Below, one piece after another: positions 55,898-59,925 of a stretch of 59,925 bases of DNA; position 1 is the stretch's first letter; the number at the start of each line of letters is the position of its first letter. The stretch covers positions 4,641,144-4,701,068 of the forward strand of contig NZ_CP026498.1 of assembly GCF_002953255.1 (NCBI RefSeq). The letters run 5' to 3'. Origin of the DNA: Streptomyces sp. CB01881 (GTDB lineage: Bacteria; Actinomycetota; Actinomycetes; Streptomycetales; Streptomycetaceae). The translations under genes were made by a program, and so were the position numbers. The notes below the pieces were generated by a model. That model was not told where the DNA came from and made no database searches. It worked only from the letters and a program-made list of their open reading frames with translations.

Positions 55898-57277
55898 ATG
55901 CCCAGAATGAGCACCCCCAGTGCAGAAAGCGGAGCGGAGTCTCCGCAGGGCGGCCCCGGCGATCCCGGTCACGTCGCCACCGCAGGTCTGTCCCTCTCCC
56001 CGTTCCGTGGCCTCAGATACGTCCCCGACCGGGTCGGCGCACTGGCTGCGGTCACCTCGCCGCCGTACGACGTCGTCGATCCCGGCCGCCGGCTCGACCT
56101 GGAGACCGCCGACCCGCACAACGTGGTCCGGCTGATCCTGCCGCGTCCCGAACCGGACGACACCGGAGACCGCCCCGACCGCGACACCCGTTACCGGCAC
56201 GCGGCCCGGCTGCTGCGCGACTGGCAACGGGAGGGCGTCCTGGCCGCCGACCCCGAGCCCGCGCTGTACGTCTACGAGCAGCGTGTGCCCGCCACCGGCG
56301 ACTCCCCGGAGCTGCTCCAGCGCGGACTGATCGGCGCCCTGGCCGTCAGCGGCAGCGAGGCCGGCGTCGTCCTCCCTCACGAGGACGTGATGCCCCGGCC
56401 GGTCGCCGACCGGGTCGGCCTGATGCGCACCACCCGCGCCAACCTCGAACCGCTGCTCCTGACCTACCGGGGCAACGGCGGCGCGGCCGGCGTGATCGAA
56501 CGCGCCGTCCAGGACGAGCCGCTGCTCACCACGACCACCACCGACGGCACCCACCACCGGCTCTGGGCCGTCACCGGCCCCGCCGAGATCGCCGAGATCA
56601 GCCGCGACCTGGCCACCTGCCGGGCACTGATCGCCGACGGCCACCACCGCTGGGAGATGTACCTGCGGCTCCAGCGCGAGCACCGCCACCTCCCGCGCAG
56701 CCCGTGGGACCGCGGCCTGGTACTGCTGGTCGACACCGCCCGCTACCCGCTGAAGGTCCGGGCGATCCACCGGGTGCTGTACCGGCTGCCGGTCGCCGAC
56801 GCGCTGGAGAAGCTGGGCGACCGCTGGCAGGTCAAGGAGGTGCCCGGCCCGCTGGACACCGCCCTGCAGTCCCTCGCCGAGCAGAAGCGGCACGGCGGCA
56901 GCAGCTTCCTGCTGACCGGCGGTAACGGTGTGTACTGGCTGGTCGGCGAACCCGACGAGGAGCTGCTCGACGCCACTGTGCCGCAGGACCGGCCGCAGGA
57001 GTGGCGCCACCTGGACGCGACCGTCCTGCACGCCACCCTGCTCGACCACACCTGGCGCGTCCCCGACGGCCCGGACGACATCGGCTACCTGCACACCGCC
57101 GTGGCCGCGGAGCGCGAGGCCGCCCGGAGCGGGGGCACCGCGGTCCTGCTCCACCCGGTGCGCGAGAGCGTGGTCCGCCGGCTCGCCGAGCAGGGCGTCA
57201 CGATGCCCCGCAAGTCGACGTCCTTCGGCCCGAAGCCGGCCACCGGGCTGGTCCTGCGCAGCCTCGAACTGGGCTGA
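55898..57277 (+). CDS. DUF1015 family protein
   Basis: A 459-residue soluble protein of the DUF1015 family. Signatures include FRGLRYVPDRVGALAAVTSPPYDVVDP near the start, RYRHAARLLRDWQREGVL, VLPHEDVMPRPVADRVGLMR, and LIADGHHRWEMYL. In some actinobacteria the family is linked to serine kinase activity. ATG 55898 or 55907. No Shine-Dalgarno sequence; TACGAT (55894-55899) could be a -10 box ending just before the second ATG, so the gene may be leaderless. Confidence 0.88.
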   Translation: MPRMSTPSAESGAESPQGGPGDPGHVATAGLSLSPFRGLRYVPDRVGALAAVTSPPYDVVDPGRRLDLETADPHNVVRLILPRPEPDDTGDRPDRDTRYRHAARLLRDWQREGVLAADPEPALYVYEQRVPATGDSPELLQRGLIGALAVSGSEAGVVLPHEDVMPRPVADRVGLMRTTRANLEPLLLTYRGNGGAAGVIERAVQDEPLLTTTTTDGTHHRLWAVTGPAEIAEISRDLATCRALIADGHHRWEMYLRLQREHRHLPRSPWDRGLVLLVDTARYPLKVRAIHRVLYRLPVADALEKLGDRWQVKEVPGPLDTALQSLAEQKRHGGSSFLLTGGNGVYWLVGEPDEELLDATVPQDRPQEWRHLDATVLHATLLDHTWRVPDGPDDIGYLHTAVAAEREAARSGGTAVLLHPVRESVVRRLAEQGVTMPRKSTSFGPKPATGLVLRSLELG

Positions 57278-57321
57278 TCCCGGCCGGGCCGACCGGGCCC
57301 TGTGGCAAAGCTCCGGACAGC

Positions 57322-57371
57322 AGTGAGGCCCTGCCCCGCCCGGGATCTCCCGGGTGGGGCAGGGCCTCACT
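57322..57371. terminator. 24-bp bidirectional hairpin
   Basis: AGTGAGGCCCTGCCCCGCCCGGGA pairs with TCCCGGGTGGGGCAGGGCCTCACT (one G-U pair) around a 2-nt loop, between the convergent DUF1015 and TPR genes. It is one of the longest hairpins in the window. Confidence 0.85.
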
Positions 57372-57416
57372 CAGTCCTGCTCGACGTCAGGCCTCGTGGC
57401 CGAGGGCCTGCCGGCC

Positions 57417-59603
57417 TCAGGCCTTCGCGTCGTTGGACCGCTCCGGCGCGACACCGTCGAACTCCTCGTCGATCTCCAGGTCGTCCTCGTCGTAGAACTC
57501 CTCGACGTCTTCCTCGTCCTCGAAGATCTCCCGCTCGTCCGGCACGCCGCCGCCACGCGGCTTCGCCGGGGCCTCGGCCTGCTCGGTGTCCTCGTCCAGC
57601 TCCGGGTCCAGCGCGTCCACGAACTCCAGGCCGTCGATCTCGGCCAGACGCTCCGAAGCGTTGGTCGCACCCTCGCTGTCGGCCTCGGCCGCCTTGGCGA
57701 ACCACTCACGGGCCTCGTCACCACGGTCGGCCGCGATCAGCGCCTCGGCGTAGGCGTAGCGCAGTCGCGCGGTCCACGGCTGCACCGAGTTGGAGGCCAG
57801 CTCCGGGCTCTGCAGGGTGACGACGGCCGCGTCGAACTGCTCCATGTCGCTGCGGGCACCGGCGGCGACCAGACGCATCTCAACCTGGCCGGCCTTGTCC
57901 AGCTGCTTCACCTCGGGCTCGCCGGCCATCGCCAGCGCCCGCTCCGGACGGCCCAGACCGCGCTCGCAGTCGGCCATCACCGGCCACAGGTCCGCGCGGC
58001 CGGTCATCCGGCGGGCGGCGCGGAACTCGGTCAGCGCCTCGGAGTAGCGCTGCGTCATGTACGACGCGAAGCCGGCCGCCTCGCGGACGGCGGCCACACG
58101 GGAGGCCAGCCGCAGCGCGATGCGCGAGTACTGGTAGGCCTCCTCCGGCTCGCTGTCCAGCAGCCGGGCGACCATCACCAGGTTGCGGGCGACATCGTCG
58201 GCGAGCGTCTTGGGCAGGCTCTTGAGCTCCTGGCGGACGTCCGCGTCCAGCTCGAAGCCGGTGACGTCCTCCGGGATCGGCAGGCGCTTGACGGGCTCGT
58301 AGTTGCCCCGGCGGTCGTCGTAGTCCCGGCCACCGCGGTCGTCGCGGTCGCGGTTGTAGCCGCCCGAGGGGCGGTCGTCACGGCGCGGACGGTCGTCACG
58401 GTGGAAGCCGCCACGGTCGTCACGACGGCCCTCGAAACGCCCGCCGCCACGGCTGTCCCGGCCGCCGCGGTCGTCACGGTCGCGGTTGAAGCCACCACCG
58501 GACGGACGGTCGTCACGACGGAAGCCACCGCCGGAGGGACGGTCATCGCGACGGAAGCCGCCGCGGTCGTCACGGTCGCGGTTGAAGCCACTGGGGCGGT
58601 CGTCCCGGCGGAAGCCACCACCGGACGGGCGGTCGTCACGACGCGGACGGTCGTCACGGTCACGGTTGAAGCCGCCACCGGACGGGCGGTCGTCCCGGCG
58701 GAAGCCGCCGCGGTCGTCACGGTCGCGGTTGAAGCCGCCACCGGAGGGGCGGTCGTCCCGGCGGAAGCCACCACCGGACGGGCGGTCGTCACGACGCGGA
58801 CGGTCGTCACGGTCACGGTTGAAGCCACCACCGGACGGACGGTCATCGCGACGGAAGCCACCGCGGTCGTCACGGTCACGGTTGAAGCCACCACCGGACG
58901 GACGGTCATCGCGACGGAAGCCACCGCGGTCGTCACGGTCACGGTTGAAGCCACCACCGGAGGGACGGTCGTCGCGGCGGAAGCCACCACCGGACGGGCG
59001 GTCGTCACGACGCGGACGGTCATCACGGTCACGGTTGAAGCCACCACCGGACGGACGGTCGTCACGGCGGAAGCCGCCGCGGTCGTCACGGTCACGGTTG
59101 AAGCCACCACCGGAGGGGCGGTCATCGCGACGGAAACCGCCGCGGTCGTCACGGTCACGGTTGAAGCCGCCACCGGAGGGGCGGTCGTCCCGGCGGAAGC
59201 CGCCACCGGACGGGCGGTCGTCGCGACGGAAGCCGCCGCGGTCGTCACGGTCGCGGTTGAAGCCGCCACCGGAGGGGCGGTCGTCCCGGCGGAAGCCACC
59301 ACCGGACGGGCGGTCGTCACGACGCGGACGGTCGTCACGGTCACGGTTGAAGCCACCACCGGACGGACGGTCGTCACGACGGAAGCCGCCGCCGGAGGGA
59401 CGGTCATCGCGACGGAAGCCACCGCGGTCGTCACGGTCACGGTTGTAACCGCCACCGGAGGGACGGTCGTCACGACGCGGACGGTCGTCACGGTCGTCGC
59501 GGCGGGGACCACGGTCGTTGGACCAGCCCCCGCGAGACCGGGGCTCGTAGCCGCGGCCGTCGTCCGATCGACGCTCGGGACGGTCCTGGGGCTGGTTCGA
59601 CAT
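57417..59603 (-). CDS. TPR protein with long RGG/RDDRPSGGG-type repeat N-terminus
   Basis: A 728-residue protein. The first ~430 residues are arginine/aspartate/glycine-rich repeats, about 20 copies of RDDRPSGGGF-x-R/N with interleaved NRDRDDRGG, predicted to be disordered and RNA-binding-like. The C-terminal 300 residues are a globular helical TPR-like domain (PEDVTGFELDADVRQELKSL, EAYQYSRIALRLASRVAAVRE, RYSEALTEFRAARRMTG, GDEAREWFAKAAEADSEG), ending in an acidic tail (FEDEEDVEEFYDEDDLE). ATG 59603 has AAGGAGT 7 nt upstream. It is convergent with DUF1015 and next to an rRNA operon. Confidence 0.85.
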   Translation of the reverse strand: MSNQPQDRPERRSDDGRGYEPRSRGGWSNDRGPRRDDRDDRPRRDDRPSGGGYNRDRDDRGGFRRDDRPSGGGFRRDDRPSGGGFNRDRDDRPRRDDRPSGGGFRRDDRPSGGGFNRDRDDRGGFRRDDRPSGGGFRRDDRPSGGGFNRDRDDRGGFRRDDRPSGGGFNRDRDDRGGFRRDDRPSGGGFNRDRDDRPRRDDRPSGGGFRRDDRPSGGGFNRDRDDRGGFRRDDRPSGGGFNRDRDDRGGFRRDDRPSGGGFNRDRDDRPRRDDRPSGGGFRRDDRPSGGGFNRDRDDRGGFRRDDRPSGGGFNRDRDDRPRRDDRPSGGGFRRDDRPSGFNRDRDDRGGFRRDDRPSGGGFRRDDRPSGGGFNRDRDDRGGRDSRGGGRFEGRRDDRGGFHRDDRPRRDDRPSGGYNRDRDDRGGRDYDDRRGNYEPVKRLPIPEDVTGFELDADVRQELKSLPKTLADDVARNLVMVARLLDSEPEEAYQYSRIALRLASRVAAVREAAGFASYMTQRYSEALTEFRAARRMTGRADLWPVMADCERGLGRPERALAMAGEPEVKQLDKAGQVEMRLVAAGARSDMEQFDAAVVTLQSPELASNSVQPWTARLRYAYAEALIAADRGDEAREWFAKAAEADSEGATNASERLAEIDGLEFVDALDPELDEDTEQAEAPAKPRGGGVPDEREIFEDEEDVEEFYDEDDLEIDEEFDGVAPERSNDAKA
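58340..59475. repeat. Long in-frame tandem-repeat tract
   Basis: The DNA encoding the RDDRPSGGG repeats consists of near-identical blocks of about 27-60 bp (CGGTCGTCACGACGGAAGCC and variants) arranged in mixed order over about 1.1 kb, all multiples of 3 in length. It opens all reading frames, which creates several false long frames here. Confidence 0.9.
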
Positions 59604-59780
59604 TGTGGTGACTCCTTCTGCTGCTCAGCTCCACCGCGGCCTGGGCGACACCACTGCCCTCGCGCGGTTCGATGCCGGCCTCCTGGCCGTGCACCTACTC
59701 CATTGTCCGACATCCGGAGACCCCCCGCGCATGGGCGGAAGTCCCGATGTGCCGGGGTTGTACACGTTCGCAAAACACAA

Positions 59781-59821
59781 AAAGGCCGCGGCCCCAGCGA
59801 ATCGCTGGGGCCGCGGCCTTT
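59781..59821 (-). terminator. Terminator of the rRNA operon
   Basis: A perfect 19-bp stem (AAAGGCCGCGGCCCCAGCG and its complement) with a 3-nt loop. On the minus strand it is followed by TTTTTGTGTTTT, a typical rho-independent terminator just downstream of 5S. Confidence 0.93.
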
Positions 59822-59829
59822 GAATGATT

Positions 59830-59925
59830 GTTCGGCGGCGTCCTACTCTCCCACAGGGTCCCCCCTGCAGTACCATCGGCGCTGTGAGGCTTAGCTTCCG
59901 GGTTCGGAATGTAACCGGGCGTTTC
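59830..59925 (-). rRNA. rrf: 5S rRNA, 3' part; 5' end outside the window
   Basis: Reverse complement reads from GAAACGCCCGGTTACATTCC through GGAAGCTAAGCCTCACAGCG and GGTACTGCAGGGGGGACCC to GGGAGAGTAGGACGCCGCC and GAAC, a textbook actinobacterial 5S. About 20 nt of the 5' end are missing. The rest of the operon (23S, 16S) should lie right of the window. Confidence 0.98.

Noticed and set aside
58486..59448. Plus-strand frames of 320-850 residues over the repeat region
   Set aside because: Created by the high-GC repeat of the minus-strand gene; no Shine-Dalgarno sequence, composition of pure repeat translation.

Overview
The window looks like the chromosome of a streptomycete-type actinomycete (Streptomyces or a close relative such as Kitasatospora). 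It has very high GC, frequent GTG starts, actinomycete Rpf-like muralytic proteins, a 5S rRNA of Streptomyces type, and a core block (der-cmk-tyrA, rluB-scpB-scpA-parA, ald, pyrG, recN, nadK, tlyA) that follows the conserved order I recall from Streptomyces chromosomes.

Positions 1-9.5 kb are accessory. An IS5-type transposase runs in from the left edge and overlaps a convergent small gene that may be its passenger. Then come a GIY-YIG-like nuclease, a DUF3307-like membrane protein, a small membrane protein, a probable modification-dependent restriction enzyme (SRA-like reader plus PD-(D/E)XK), a hypothetical gene whose 3' end runs into the 3' half of a tRNA-Lys(TTT) gene (probable attachment-site remnant), an excisionase/tyrosine-recombinase pair, and a coiled-coil Mrr-type nuclease. 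This stretch stops at an intact tRNA-Pro(GGG) with a strong terminator, so it reads as a decayed, layered integrative-element and defence island.

From 9.6 kb rightward the chromosome is core: an MFS exporter, DUF1684, TesB thioesterase, AlkB-like dioxygenase, two Rpf-like secreted lytic proteins, two conserved streptomycete proteins, der, cmk, a HEAT-repeat gene broken by a probable 1-nt deletion, tyrA, and a tandem pair of DUF4139 (MuiA-like) proteins. Next are DUF952, a TrmB/LuxR-type regulator, rluB, scpB/scpA, an RHH-type protein coupled to parA, ald, a large NB-ARC/TPR protein, a Nudix hydrolase, pyrG (frameshifted near its start in this sequence), a GH15 enzyme, a GT4 glycosyltransferase, recN, a yczE/MocR divergent pair, nadK, tlyA, a histone-tail-like protein, an SCP2-like protein, a HAD-IIA phosphatase, a TPR protein, DUF1015 and a TPR protein with about 20 RDDRPSGGG-type repeats. 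The right edge cuts the 5S gene of an rRNA operon on the minus strand.

Two features recur. First, intergenic gaps repeatedly hold short arrays of direct repeats, with a different unit at each site (16, 17, 18, 23 and 29 bp, plus a palindromic family), and many proteins carry in-frame low-complexity repeats. Second, two genes, one of them normally essential (pyrG), carry small frame-breaking deletions, so either the read accuracy or real gene decay needs checking.
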